A stretch of 64,000 nucleotides of DNA from Alkalihalobacterium sp048323755 (GTDB lineage: Bacteria; Bacillota; Bacilli; Bacillales; Bacillaceae_F), in NCBI RefSeq assembly GCF_048323755.1, contig NZ_JBLWFS010000003.1, positions 241,914 through 305,913 of the forward strand, read 5' to 3'. Of this stretch, positions 9,603-17,828 are shown in pieces; position 1 is the stretch's first letter; each line of letters begins with the position of its first letter. The translations under genes and the position numbers were made by a program. Below the pieces are notes generated by a model, which saw only the letters and a list, made by a program, of their open reading frames with translations, was not told the origin of the DNA and did not search any database.

Positions 9603-10892
9603 ATGAACCAACTGCAGGAAATTCATAGTGAATTGAATGGTATGCATTTACATATGGTAAATACACCAAAGTATAAAACGACGACACTCGTTGTATTATT
9701 AAAGGCTCCGTTACACGCTGAAACGGTTACAAAAAGAGCATTAATACCGCATATCCTTCAAAGTGGAACAGCTCAATCACCAACAAGAAAAGAGCTAAGA
9801 AATCGCTTAGATGAACTTTATGGTGCTAGTCTTTCTGTCGATGTCCAGAAGAAAGGTGAAGAACACGTCATCGGAATTCGAATGGATATTGCGAATGAAA
9901 AATTCTTAAAAGACACTACACCGTTGTTTGAAAATGCAGTTCAATTACTGGCAGAAGTTTTATTGCAACCGATTCAAGAAAATGGTCAGTTTAAATCATC
10001 GATTGTAGAAAGTGAAAAGCGCTCTCTTAAACAGCGCATAAAGTCTGTCTATGATGACAAGATGCGCTATGCGAATATGCGAATTACTGAAGAAATGTGT
10101 AAAGGTGAACCTTTTGCATTATCGGTACACGGTGATGAAAAACAAATTGAGGGTATCAATGAAAAAGATCTTTTTGCTTACTATCAACAGTTATTAAAAG
10201 AAGACAAAATGGACCTGTATATTATCGGTGATATTAATCCAGACGAAGTAAAGGATAAAGTACAACAGTATTTTACGTTACCTGAAGGCCGTACTAATAC
10301 AGGAGTTGAGGTAGAAACAACTCAAAAAGAAGTAACAGAAGTGAATACTGTATTTGATGAGCAAGATGTGAAACAAGGAAAGCTCCATATGGGTTATCGC
10401 ACTTATACGACTTATAAAGATGACGGTTACTATGCGCTTCAAGTTTTCAATGGCTTATTTGGAGGATTTTCTCACTCTAAATTATTTATTAATGTTCGTG
10501 AAAAAGCGAGCTTAGCTTATTATGCGGCATCACGTTATGAAAGTCATAAAGGAATAATTATGGTCATGTCAGGTATTGAGTTTGAAAACTACGATCAAGC
10601 AGTTTCCATTATTAATGAGCAAATGGAGAATATGAGAAAAGGTGAATTTACAGACGCTGAGTTGGATCAAACAAAAGCAATGATTAATAACCAGTTGTTA
10701 GAAACGGCGGATACAGCAAGAGGGTATGCTGAACTTCTATATCATAATGTAATAGCTAAACAGGACCGGTCACTTGAAGACTGGATTTCAGGAATTAATA
10801 CTGTTACGAAAGAAGATGTTGTAGCTATTGCGAATCAAATCAAGTTAGATACCATCTATTTCCTTAAAGGAAAGGAGGGGACGACAGCATGA
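9603..10892 (+). CDS. ymfF: M16-family peptidase-like protein YmfF, zinc motif missing
   Basis: 429-residue insulinase-fold protein. The N-terminal half, where an active M16 enzyme has HxxEH, reads PHILQSGTAQS, so the zinc ligands and catalytic glutamate are absent; the C-terminal M16C-like half has a normal fold signature (KGKLHMGYRTYTTYKDDGYYALQVFNGLFGG). It is the first of a coupled pair with ymfH (4-base overlap), the usual arrangement of an inactive plus active M16 heterodimer. ATG 9603 has AGGGAG eight bases upstream; GTG 9594 overlaps that site. Substrate unknown. Confidence 0.88.
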   Translation: MNQLQEIHSELNGMHLHMVNTPKYKTTTLVVLLKAPLHAETVTKRALIPHILQSGTAQSPTRKELRNRLDELYGASLSVDVQKKGEEHVIGIRMDIANEKFLKDTTPLFENAVQLLAEVLLQPIQENGQFKSSIVESEKRSLKQRIKSVYDDKMRYANMRITEEMCKGEPFALSVHGDEKQIEGINEKDLFAYYQQLLKEDKMDLYIIGDINPDEVKDKVQQYFTLPEGRTNTGVEVETTQKEVTEVNTVFDEQDVKQGKLHMGYRTYTTYKDDGYYALQVFNGLFGGFSHSKLFINVREKASLAYYAASRYESHKGIIMVMSGIEFENYDQAVSIINEQMENMRKGEFTDAELDQTKAMINNQLLETADTARGYAELLYHNVIAKQDRSLEDWISGINTVTKEDVVAIANQIKLDTIYFLKGKEGTTA

Positions 10893-12190
10893 AAGAAATC
10901 CAATTCAATCAACTAAAAGAAACGCTTTACTATGAAAAATTAGATAATGGTCTCGATGTATATGTTCTTCCGAAAAAAGGATTTAACAAAACATATGCTA
11001 CGTTTACTACAAAATATGGTTCAATTGACAATCATTTTATTCCACTTGGAGCGAAAGAAGCGATTGTCGTTCCAGACGGGATTGCTCATTTTTTAGAGCA
11101 CAAAATGTTTGAAGATGAACATGGAGATGTATTTCAAGATTTCAGTAAACAAGGTGCACAAGCAAATGCATTTACAAGTTTTACTCGAACGGCTTATTTG
11201 TTCTCAAGTACTGCTAATGTAAATCAAAATCTTGAAACACTACTCAACTTTGTTCAACATCCTTATTTTACAGAAGAGAGTGTTGAGAAGGAAAAAGGAA
11301 TTATCGGCCAAGAAATAAATATGTACGATGATAACCCTGACTGGCGTGTATATTTTGGTGTCATTGAAAATATGTATGAGCATCACCCTGTAAAAATTGA
11401 TATAGCTGGAACGATTCCTTCAATATCAAAAATAACGAAGGATTTATTATATCAATGTTATGAGACATTCTACCATCCAAGTAATATGTTAATGTTTGTG
11501 GTAGGACCTGTGGAGCCGAGTGAAATATTACAATTAATAAAAGAAAATCAACAGAAAAAGACGTTTAAAGAACCTGAACAAATCCAGCGGTTCTTCCCGG
11601 CAGAAGGTGAGGAAGTTGCTAAAAAGAAAAATGTTATAACAATGAGTGTTCAAACACCAAAATGTCTTGTTGGTTTTAAGGAAGGTAATCCGACGAAACA
11701 AGGTACGGATTTACTTGAACATGAACTAGGTATGAATATTTTATTGGATTTAATGTTTGGTCAAAGTTCATCCAATTATCAAGAGCTTTATGATGCAGGA
11801 TTAATCGATGATACATTTTCTTTTGACTATTCAGCGGAATATGGATTTGGATTTACAATTCTTGGTGGAGACACAAAGTATCCGGATCAATTAGCTGATA
11901 AAATTAAAGAGATGGTTGAAGCATTTATTTCCAGCCCTTTAAATGATTCAGAAGTTGAACGAGCAAAAAAGAAAAAAATAGGGTCATTCTTAAGATCATT
12001 AAATTCACCTGAATATATTGCTAATCAATTTACTCGTTATCAATTTAACGATATGAATTTGTTTGATGTTGTTTCAACGTTAGAAAAAATTGATGCAGAA
12101 ACATTAACAGCCGTCATGAAAGAACATTTTAACATGGATCGATTTACTGTTTGTCAGGTGAAACCTGAAGGGTATACGGAGGAAAATTAA
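10889..12190 (+). CDS. ymfH: M16-family zinc metallopeptidase YmfH
   Basis: 433-residue insulinase-family peptidase with the inverted zinc motif HFLEH at residues 67-71 and the downstream glutamate in EKGIIGQEINMYDD. It should be the catalytic member of a heterodimer with YmfF, with which it overlaps by four bases (ATGA). Relatives include AlbE/AlbF-type peptidase pairs of bacteriocin systems, but no leader-peptide gene or transporter is nearby, so a housekeeping peptide-processing role is more likely. Cytoplasmic, no signal sequence. Confidence 0.92.
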   Translation: MKEIQFNQLKETLYYEKLDNGLDVYVLPKKGFNKTYATFTTKYGSIDNHFIPLGAKEAIVVPDGIAHFLEHKMFEDEHGDVFQDFSKQGAQANAFTSFTRTAYLFSSTANVNQNLETLLNFVQHPYFTEESVEKEKGIIGQEINMYDDNPDWRVYFGVIENMYEHHPVKIDIAGTIPSISKITKDLLYQCYETFYHPSNMLMFVVGPVEPSEILQLIKENQQKKTFKEPEQIQRFFPAEGEEVAKKKNVITMSVQTPKCLVGFKEGNPTKQGTDLLEHELGMNILLDLMFGQSSSNYQELYDAGLIDDTFSFDYSAEYGFGFTILGGDTKYPDQLADKIKEMVEAFISSPLNDSEVERAKKKKIGSFLRSLNSPEYIANQFTRYQFNDMNLFDVVSTLEKIDAETLTAVMKEHFNMDRFTVCQVKPEGYTEEN

Positions 12191-12916
12191 TTGAAACAAA
12201 CTTGCTTAATTACAGGAGCAAGTGGAGACATTGGGGCAGCCATTGCAGAAAAAATGGCTGCTCGTGGTTTTTCTCTTTACTTGCATTATTATAAAAATGA
12301 AAAAGGTATTAAAAAGACAGCCAACATCTGCCGTACTTTTGGAGTGAACGTTCAAATAGTTAATGCTGATTTGTCAGAAAAAAACTCAGTGAACCATTTA
12401 GTTAATCAAATAACTGAACCGATTGATGTGTTAATACATAATAGTGGATCTTCATATTATGGTTTATTGACGGATATGACAGACAAAGAAATAGAAAAAA
12501 GTATTCAACTGCATTTAACTTCACCTATTCAATTAACGAAGGCTTTATTACCTCCAATGATTCGTAAACAAAACGGAGCTATTATCGTTATTTCCTCGAT
12601 TTGGGGTTTAACAGGAGCGTCCTGTGAGGTCATTTATTCAGCAGTAAAAGGTGGGTTAAATTCTTTTGTAAAGGCTTTAGCAAAAGAATTAGGCCCCACT
12701 ACTATTCGCGTAAATGCTGTGGCGCCGGGAGCTATCAAAACGAATATGCTCTCATCATTTTCAGAAAAGGAAATGGAGCAGCTTGAAGAGGATATACCGA
12801 TGGGGAGATTAGGGACACCTGCAGAAGTAGCGAATGCGGTTTCTTTTTTAAGTTCCAATGAGGCAAGTTATATCAATGGTCAAATTTTATCTGTTAATGG
12901 CGCTTGGTATTGTTAA
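12191..12916 (+). CDS. ymfI: Short-chain dehydrogenase/reductase YmfI (FabG-like)
   Basis: 241-residue classical SDR: cofactor motif TGASGDIG (residues 7-14), NNAG equivalent HNSGSS, catalytic Ser in VVISSIWG, YSAVK with Tyr and Lys, and the PGAIKTNM and LSVNGAWYC ends typical of FabG-like enzymes. The start TTG follows the ymfH stop directly, with GGAGGA at 12178-12183, so the two are co-translated. The substrate is unknown; a 3-oxoacyl-ACP reductase-like activity is an inference from the family. Confidence 0.9.
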   Translation: MKQTCLITGASGDIGAAIAEKMAARGFSLYLHYYKNEKGIKKTANICRTFGVNVQIVNADLSEKNSVNHLVNQITEPIDVLIHNSGSSYYGLLTDMTDKEIEKSIQLHLTSPIQLTKALLPPMIRKQNGAIIVISSIWGLTGASCEVIYSAVKGGLNSFVKALAKELGPTTIRVNAVAPGAIKTNMLSSFSEKEMEQLEEDIPMGRLGTPAEVANAVSFLSSNEASYINGQILSVNGAWYC

Positions 12917-13003
12917 CTTCTTTTTTTTGACACATTCCTTTTGCATAAATTGCCTTCGTTCATGAAAAACTATGATTGAACTTAATATTAAGGAGGGATT
13001 CAT

Positions 13004-13255
13004 GTGTCAGTTTTAGATAATTGGGATCAGTGGAAAGACTTTTTAGGTGATCGTCTCAACCAAGCGCAACAGGAAGGGATGAACCAATCCGTTATCTCTG
13101 ATGTTGCTTATCAAGTTGGGGAATACTTAGCACAACAAGTTGAGCCTAAAAACGAACAAGAACGTATTTTAGCCGATTTATGGAAGGTAGCAGATGAGCA
13201 AGAACAACATGCTATCGCTAATATGATGGTTAAGCTTGTTCAAAACAATCATTAA
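13004..13255 (+). CDS. ymfJ: DUF3243 family protein YmfJ
   Basis: 83-residue soluble helical protein of unknown function, conserved in Bacillus at this position. It contains a charged, glutamine-rich pattern and no metal site. GTG 13004 lies seven bases behind AAGGAGG; the overlapping ATG at 13002 is in another frame. In B. subtilis the equivalent gene is ymfJ. Confidence 0.85.
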   Translation: MSVLDNWDQWKDFLGDRLNQAQQEGMNQSVISDVAYQVGEYLAQQVEPKNEQERILADLWKVADEQEQHAIANMMVKLVQNNH

Positions 13256-13260
13256 TATAA

Positions 13261-13288
13261 AAGTGCTGCATTAATGTGCAGCACTTTT
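13261..13288 (+). terminator. Rho-independent terminator after ymfJ
   Basis: Stem AAGTGCTGCA / TGCAGCACTT around a 6-base loop, followed by TTTC. Confidence 0.88.
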
Positions 13289-13580
13289 TCATTAGGTACT
13301 ATTTACCAACAAAATAGAAAGTCTTTGAAAAAATACGAAAAAAAAATATATAATATTTTGTTACGGTGTGAAAAACTATGAGACCAATAGAAATCACTTG
13401 TTTATTCAACAACTAATAGCGTAAAATAATAGTACATAGGTTAAATTGGCAAATGTTTCTTTTCAATGAATAGAAAATTTAGTCGAACTATTCTTAAATA
13501 TTGATCGATTTTTTTATAAATACAAGTAGTATAGATATTAATCGATACTAAGCAACGGATATGAAGGAGGGGGGACTGAA
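13289..13580. other. Non-coding stretch upstream of ymfK
   Basis: About 290 AT-rich bases. Two ATCGAT words flank a T/A-rich segment (13500-13550). A promoter for the ymfK-rodZ unit should be here because a terminator precedes it, but no pair of -35/-10 boxes with proper spacing stood out. Confidence 0.4.
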
Positions 13581-14348
13581 ATGAAAGAGTGGTATTTAGA
13601 ATATCAAATACATAAAAATCGTCCAGGTTTGTTAGGTGATATTGCATCATTGCTGGGAATGTTATCTATAAACATTGTCACGATTAATGGAGTTGAAGAT
13701 AAGCGACGGGGGATGCTTATTCGTAGTACATGTGATGATCAAATTGAAAGGTTTCATTCCATTCTTAATACAATAGACAATATTACCGTGATCAAACTCC
13801 GTGAACCACATTTACGCGACCGAATGGCTATTCGGCATGGGCGTTATATTGAACGTGATGCAGATGATAAAAAGACATTTCGCTTTGTTCGAAATGAATT
13901 AGGTTTGCTCGTTGACTTTATGGCTGAGTTAATGAAAAAGAACGAGCATTCATTAATTGGGATCCGTGGTATGCCGCGTGTCGGGAAGACAGAGTCTGTT
14001 GTAGCTGCAAGTGTTTGTGCAAATAAACGCTGGTCATTCATCTCATCGACTTTACTTAGACAAACCGTTAGAAGTCAGTTAGCAGAAGATGAATTAGGCG
14101 AAAATCAAATTTATATTATAGATGGAATTGTCTCTACTATGAGAGCTACAGAAAAACACAGAATTTTAGTCAATGATGTAATGAGGCTGCCAGCCGTCAA
14201 AGTCATTGAGCATCCCGATATTTTTGTGAGAGAGACAGAATTTACGTTAGATGATTTTGATACAATTATTGAGTTGCGAAATGATGAAACAGAGGAGATT
14301 TCTTATGATGTCGTCGAATCTGGTTTTTCATCTTTCGATATTAGTTAA
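13581..14348 (+). CDS. ymfK: DUF3388 family protein YmfK with ACT-like and P-loop-like regions
   Basis: 255 residues, function unknown. The first 75 residues look like an ACT domain (WYLEYQIHKNRPGLLGDIASLLGM starts the typical strand-helix pattern). Around 127-138 there is a P-loop-like GIRGMPRVGKTE, followed by IYIIDGIVS, which could be a Walker B strand. This suggests a small-molecule sensing nucleotide-binding protein; that is inference. A strong AAGGAGGGG precedes the ATG. It is 17 bases ahead of rodZ, as in B. subtilis, so a connection with cell shape genes is possible. Confidence 0.83.
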   Translation: MKEWYLEYQIHKNRPGLLGDIASLLGMLSINIVTINGVEDKRRGMLIRSTCDDQIERFHSILNTIDNITVIKLREPHLRDRMAIRHGRYIERDADDKKTFRFVRNELGLLVDFMAELMKKNEHSLIGIRGMPRVGKTESVVAASVCANKRWSFISSTLLRQTVRSQLAEDELGENQIYIIDGIVSTMRATEKHRILVNDVMRLPAVKVIEHPDIFVRETEFTLDDFDTIIELRNDETEEISYDVVESGFSSFDIS

Positions 14349-14365
14349 GTTGGTAGGTGTTTTCA

Positions 14366-15247
14366 TTGTCTGAATTAGGCCAAAGATTAAGAGAAGCAAG
14401 AGAACAAAAACAAATTAACCTAGATGATTTACAGAAGACAACGAAGATTCAAAAACGCTATCTTCTCGCTATTGAAGAAGGTAATTTTGATGCGCTGCCA
14501 GGTAAATTTTATGCTCGTGCCTTTGTTAAAAACTACGCAGAAGCAGTCGGATTAGACTCAGAACAAATTTTTCAAGAATTTGGCAATGAACTACCTAATC
14601 CGCACAAAGAAGGATCTGAATTACCTTCAAGGCGTAGCGCCCGAGCCCAAAAAACACCAACTGCGCCTAAGAAGAAATCAAAAGGGTATTCCATTTTCCC
14701 AGCGTTAGTTGCTGGACTCCTTATTATTGTTGTATTTGCAGGCATATGGGTGTTTGCACAATATAATTCACAAGATAGTGCTGAAGGGGTTGTTCCAGAG
14801 GAACAAGATGATAGGTTCGAAGGAGAGATTAGTGAAGAAATCCCAACGGTTCCTGATGAAGAAGAGGAAGAAGTAGCAACAGTGGAAGAAGAAACCGCCG
14901 CTGATGAAGAAGAGGTTGAAGAACAAACACAAGTACTTTCACAAACTGAGGTTTCAGGAAATCATAGCTATTATACGTTAGATGGTACTGATACATTTGA
15001 AGTTAAGCTTTTGGCTACCGGGCGAAGTTATGTTGGGATCGCAAATGCGAAAGGAAATTCCTTCTTTGCTGCTGAAGTAAAAGATGGCGATGAGTTAGAT
15101 TATGACTTTAGTGCTGAAGAGGAAATTACATTCAACCTGGGCGCTTCTAATAATGTTCAATTACTCATAAACGGAGAGCCTTTTGAACTTCCACTAGAAG
15201 CTGTTCACCAAAAGGTAACGATTACTTTTGCGCTAGCAAACGAATAG
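14366..15247 (+). CDS. rodZ: Cytoskeletal membrane protein RodZ (YmfM)
   Basis: Links MreB filaments to the membrane and helps keep rod shape. The cytoplasmic N-terminus has an Xre-type helix-turn-helix (LGQRLREAREQKQINLDDLQ to about residue 70), then a basic linker, one membrane span (SIFPALVAGLLIIVVFAGIW), a very acidic extracellular linker (EEEEEVATVEEE and similar) and a C-terminal DUF4115 domain. TTG 14366 is preferred: it gives MSELGQRL as in relatives and is six bases behind TAGGTG; a GTG at 14357 lies within that site. Located upstream of pgsA as in B. subtilis. Confidence 0.9.
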   Translation: MSELGQRLREAREQKQINLDDLQKTTKIQKRYLLAIEEGNFDALPGKFYARAFVKNYAEAVGLDSEQIFQEFGNELPNPHKEGSELPSRRSARAQKTPTAPKKKSKGYSIFPALVAGLLIIVVFAGIWVFAQYNSQDSAEGVVPEEQDDRFEGEISEEIPTVPDEEEEEVATVEEETAADEEEVEEQTQVLSQTEVSGNHSYYTLDGTDTFEVKLLATGRSYVGIANAKGNSFFAAEVKDGDELDYDFSAEEEITFNLGASNNVQLLINGEPFELPLEAVHQKVTITFALANE

Positions 15248-15253
15248 GACATT

Positions 15254-15284
15254 AGCGAAGAGGGATTGCTTACTCTTCGCTTTC
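15254..15284 (+). terminator. Rho-independent terminator after rodZ
   Basis: Stem AGCGAAGAG / CTCTTCGCT around a 10-base loop, followed by TTCTTC. Confidence 0.72.
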
Positions 15285-15410
15285 TTCTGGTTAATTCTGA
15301 AGAATATAACAATGTTAACAACAATTTCTCAATTTGGTACAACCTATGATACAATAAGAGTTAAGTTGGCGTGAGAGTATACTTTTCGAAGGTAGAAAGG
15401 ATGTTTCATT

Positions 15411-15905
15411 ATGGCTAAAGAGCACTCTTTTGATATTGTTTCTGAAATAGATATACAAGAAGTAGATAATGCAATACAACAAGCATTAAAAGAAATTCAA
15501 ACACGTTATGACTTTAAAGGTTCGAAAAGCTCAATCGAACGTAAAGAAAGTGATAAAATAACGTTAATTTCGGATGATGAATACAAATTAGAAAGTGTTA
15601 TTGATGTTTTAAAAGGAAAATTCATTAAACGTGGTCTTTCGCAAAAGTCTATGGATTTCGGAAAGATTGAAAAAGCTTCAGGTGGAACGGTTCGCCAAGT
15701 GATTACACTAGTGTCTGGAATCAGTTCTGAACGTGCAAAGGATGTTACAAAATTAATTAGAGACTCTAAGTTAAAGGTAAAAGCACAAATCCAAAATGAG
15801 CAAATTCGAGTGACTGCTAAAAGCATAGATGATTTACAGGAGGTCATTCAATTAGTAAAGTCTAAAGATTTGGAGTTCCCTGTGCAATTCGTCAATATGC
15901 GCTAA
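15411..15905 (+). CDS. YajQ family nucleotide-binding protein (DUF520)
   Basis: 164-residue protein with the family's characteristic start MAKEHSFDIVSEID and ITLVSGIS, ending FPVQFVNMR. YajQ proteins have two ferredoxin-like folds; some bind cyclic di-GMP or GTP and act as transcription co-regulators in other bacteria. In B. subtilis the family member (yitK) is elsewhere, so its place between rodZ and pgsA is a local difference. ATG 15411 follows AGAAAGGATG. The target here is unknown. Confidence 0.9.
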   Translation: MAKEHSFDIVSEIDIQEVDNAIQQALKEIQTRYDFKGSKSSIERKESDKITLISDDEYKLESVIDVLKGKFIKRGLSQKSMDFGKIEKASGGTVRQVITLVSGISSERAKDVTKLIRDSKLKVKAQIQNEQIRVTAKSIDDLQEVIQLVKSKDLEFPVQFVNMR

Positions 15906-15939
15906 ATTATATGAAAAGCTTAAGTTAGGGAGGATCACT

Positions 15940-16515
15940 GTGAACGTACCAAATCAAATTACAATATCAAGAATTTGTCTCATCCCCATTTTTATGATCT
16001 TTTTAATCGTCCCAATGGAATTTGGAAATTTATCATTACTTGGTACAGTTGTCCCAGTTTCACACTTTATCGCGGCAATCATTTTTATTATTGCAGCAGC
16101 TACAGATTGGTTAGATGGTTATTACGCTAGAAAATATAAGCTTGTTACAAATTTAGGTAAATTTTTAGATCCGTTAGCAGATAAATTGTTAATTACAGCA
16201 GCACTGATTTCGTTGGTTGAATTGCAGATGGCTCCTGCATGGATGGTCATTGTTATTTTAAGCCGTGAATTTGCTGTAACTGGTGTTAGGCTCGTCGCAG
16301 CAGCCGACGGTTCAGTAATAGCTGCGAGTCCATTAGGAAAAATTAAAACAGTCTTTCAAATTATTGCAATCTCTGCATTAATGTTACATAACTTTCCGTT
16401 TGAACCAATAGGGTTCCCATTTGCTATGTTAATGTTATGGGTTGCAACTATTTTAACTATTGTCTCAGGGATCGATTATTTTATGAAAAATAAACATATT
16501 TTCTTGAAGGCTTAA
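15940..16515 (+). CDS. pgsA: CDP-diacylglycerol-glycerol-3-phosphate 3-phosphatidyltransferase
   Basis: Makes phosphatidylglycerol phosphate, the committed step to phosphatidylglycerol and cardiolipin. The 191-residue membrane protein carries the CDP-alcohol phosphatidyltransferase motif DGx2ARx8Gx3Dx3D, read here as DGYYARKYKLVTNLGKFLDP with the final D in LADKL. About five to six hydrophobic spans. The start is GTG with GGGAGGA upstream. Gene order rodZ-pgsA-cinA-recA is conserved in Bacillus except for the YajQ and helicase insertions here. Essential in relatives. Confidence 0.95.
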   Translation: MNVPNQITISRICLIPIFMIFLIVPMEFGNLSLLGTVVPVSHFIAAIIFIIAAATDWLDGYYARKYKLVTNLGKFLDPLADKLLITAALISLVELQMAPAWMVIVILSREFAVTGVRLVAAADGSVIAASPLGKIKTVFQIIAISALMLHNFPFEPIGFPFAMLMLWVATILTIVSGIDYFMKNKHIFLKA

Positions 16516-16579
16516 CTTAGAACTTAGCATGTATGACAACTATTATGACAACTATATCTATTCGAACTGAGGTGCATGA

Positions 16580-17812
16580 ATGAACAGCGAAATAATTGCT
16601 GTAGGTTCGGAGCTCTTACTCGGACAAATCGCAAATACAAATGGTCAATTTCTATCGCAGCGATTAGCTCCTTTAGGGATTAACGTTTATTATCATACTG
16701 TGGTAGGAGATAATAAGTTGCGTTTGCAAGAAGCCATCATTCAAGCAAAAAAAAGAGCTAACCTAATTATCATTACAGGGGGATTAGGTCCTACAAAGGA
16801 TGATTTAACAAAGGAAGCGGTTGCAGAACTGTTAGATCGTGAATTAGTCTATCATCAACCGTCATTACAGCAGATTGAATTATATTTTCAAAATAGTAAG
16901 AGGACCATGACTGAGAATAACAAAAAGCAAGCTTTAGTAATTGACGGAGCAACAGTCCTTAACAATGATCATGGTATGGCCCCAGGAATGGCCGCCTTTG
17001 AAGACGGTGTCTATTATATGTTGTTGCCTGGACCGCCAAAAGAATTAAAACCGATGTTTACTACATATGGAGAAAGTTATTTACTGGCTAATTCAAACGA
17101 ACAATCCGTTATTCACTCTAGAGTTCTTCGTTTTTTTGGAATCGGGGAGGCAAAATTAGAAGAAGTTTTACTAGATTTAATTGAATCTCAAAGTAACCCT
17201 ACCATTGCACCGTTAGCAGCTGAAGGTGAAGTAAAACTGCGTTTAACTGCTAAACATGAAGATCAAACAAAAGCTGTTCATTTATTAGATGAATTAGAAG
17301 CTAAAATTCAAGCTAGAGTGGGTAAGTATTTGTATGGTTATGGTGATACATCTCTTATGCAAGAGGTGGTAAATACTTTACGAGCAAAGAATTATAAAAT
17401 AGCATCGGCTGAAAGTATAACGGGTGGATTGTTCAGTCGGCAACTTACAGATTATTCGGGGATATCTGAAGTCTTTTCGAGTGGAATTGTAAGTTATTCT
17501 TCGGAAATGAAGGAAAAAATCCTCTCAGTGTCTAAAAATACATTAGCAAAGTATGGTGCGGTCAGTAGTGAATGTGCAATTGAAATGGCGCAAGGTGTTA
17601 AGAAGTTATGTGAAGCTGATATAGGAATTAGTTTTACAGGTGTAGCAGGGCCAAATCGACACGAGGGTAAGGATGTTGGTACTGTTTTTATTGGTGTTGC
17701 TCTACCAAACGGGGAGTTCAAATCATTTGAATTAAACCTGTCCGGAACTCGCGGGCAAATAAGAGAAAGAACTGTAAAATATGGCTGCTATTACTTGCTG
17801 AAAGAATTATAA
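16580..17812 (+). CDS. cinA: Competence/damage-inducible protein CinA
   Basis: 410-residue two-domain protein. The N-terminal MoCF_biosynth-like domain (SELLLGQIANTNGQFLSQRL, ITGGLGPTKDDLTKEA) is associated with ADP-ribose pyrophosphatase activity in this family; the C-terminal CinA domain (ASAESITGGLFSRQLTD, GVAGPN) is associated with nicotinamide mononucleotide deamidase. Here both are complete. The start ATG 16580 is five bases behind TGAGGTG; an ATG at 16576 is out of frame. In naturally competent Gram-positives cinA is co-transcribed with recA; here a helicase gene and a 360-base spacer separate them. Confidence 0.93.
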   Translation: MNSEIIAVGSELLLGQIANTNGQFLSQRLAPLGINVYYHTVVGDNKLRLQEAIIQAKKRANLIIITGGLGPTKDDLTKEAVAELLDRELVYHQPSLQQIELYFQNSKRTMTENNKKQALVIDGATVLNNDHGMAPGMAAFEDGVYYMLLPGPPKELKPMFTTYGESYLLANSNEQSVIHSRVLRFFGIGEAKLEEVLLDLIESQSNPTIAPLAAEGEVKLRLTAKHEDQTKAVHLLDELEAKIQARVGKYLYGYGDTSLMQEVVNTLRAKNYKIASAESITGGLFSRQLTDYSGISEVFSSGIVSYSSEMKEKILSVSKNTLAKYGAVSSECAIEMAQGVKKLCEADIGISFTGVAGPNRHEGKDVGTVFIGVALPNGEFKSFELNLSGTRGQIRERTVKYGCYYLLKEL

Positions 17813-17828
17813 AGGTGGAATTATAGAA

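Noticed and set aside
10889..12916. ymfF-ymfH-ymfI as a bacteriocin or sactipeptide cluster
   Set aside because: M16 pairs occur in such clusters, but there is no radical SAM maturase, precursor peptide or dedicated transporter here; the order is the housekeeping Bacillus one.
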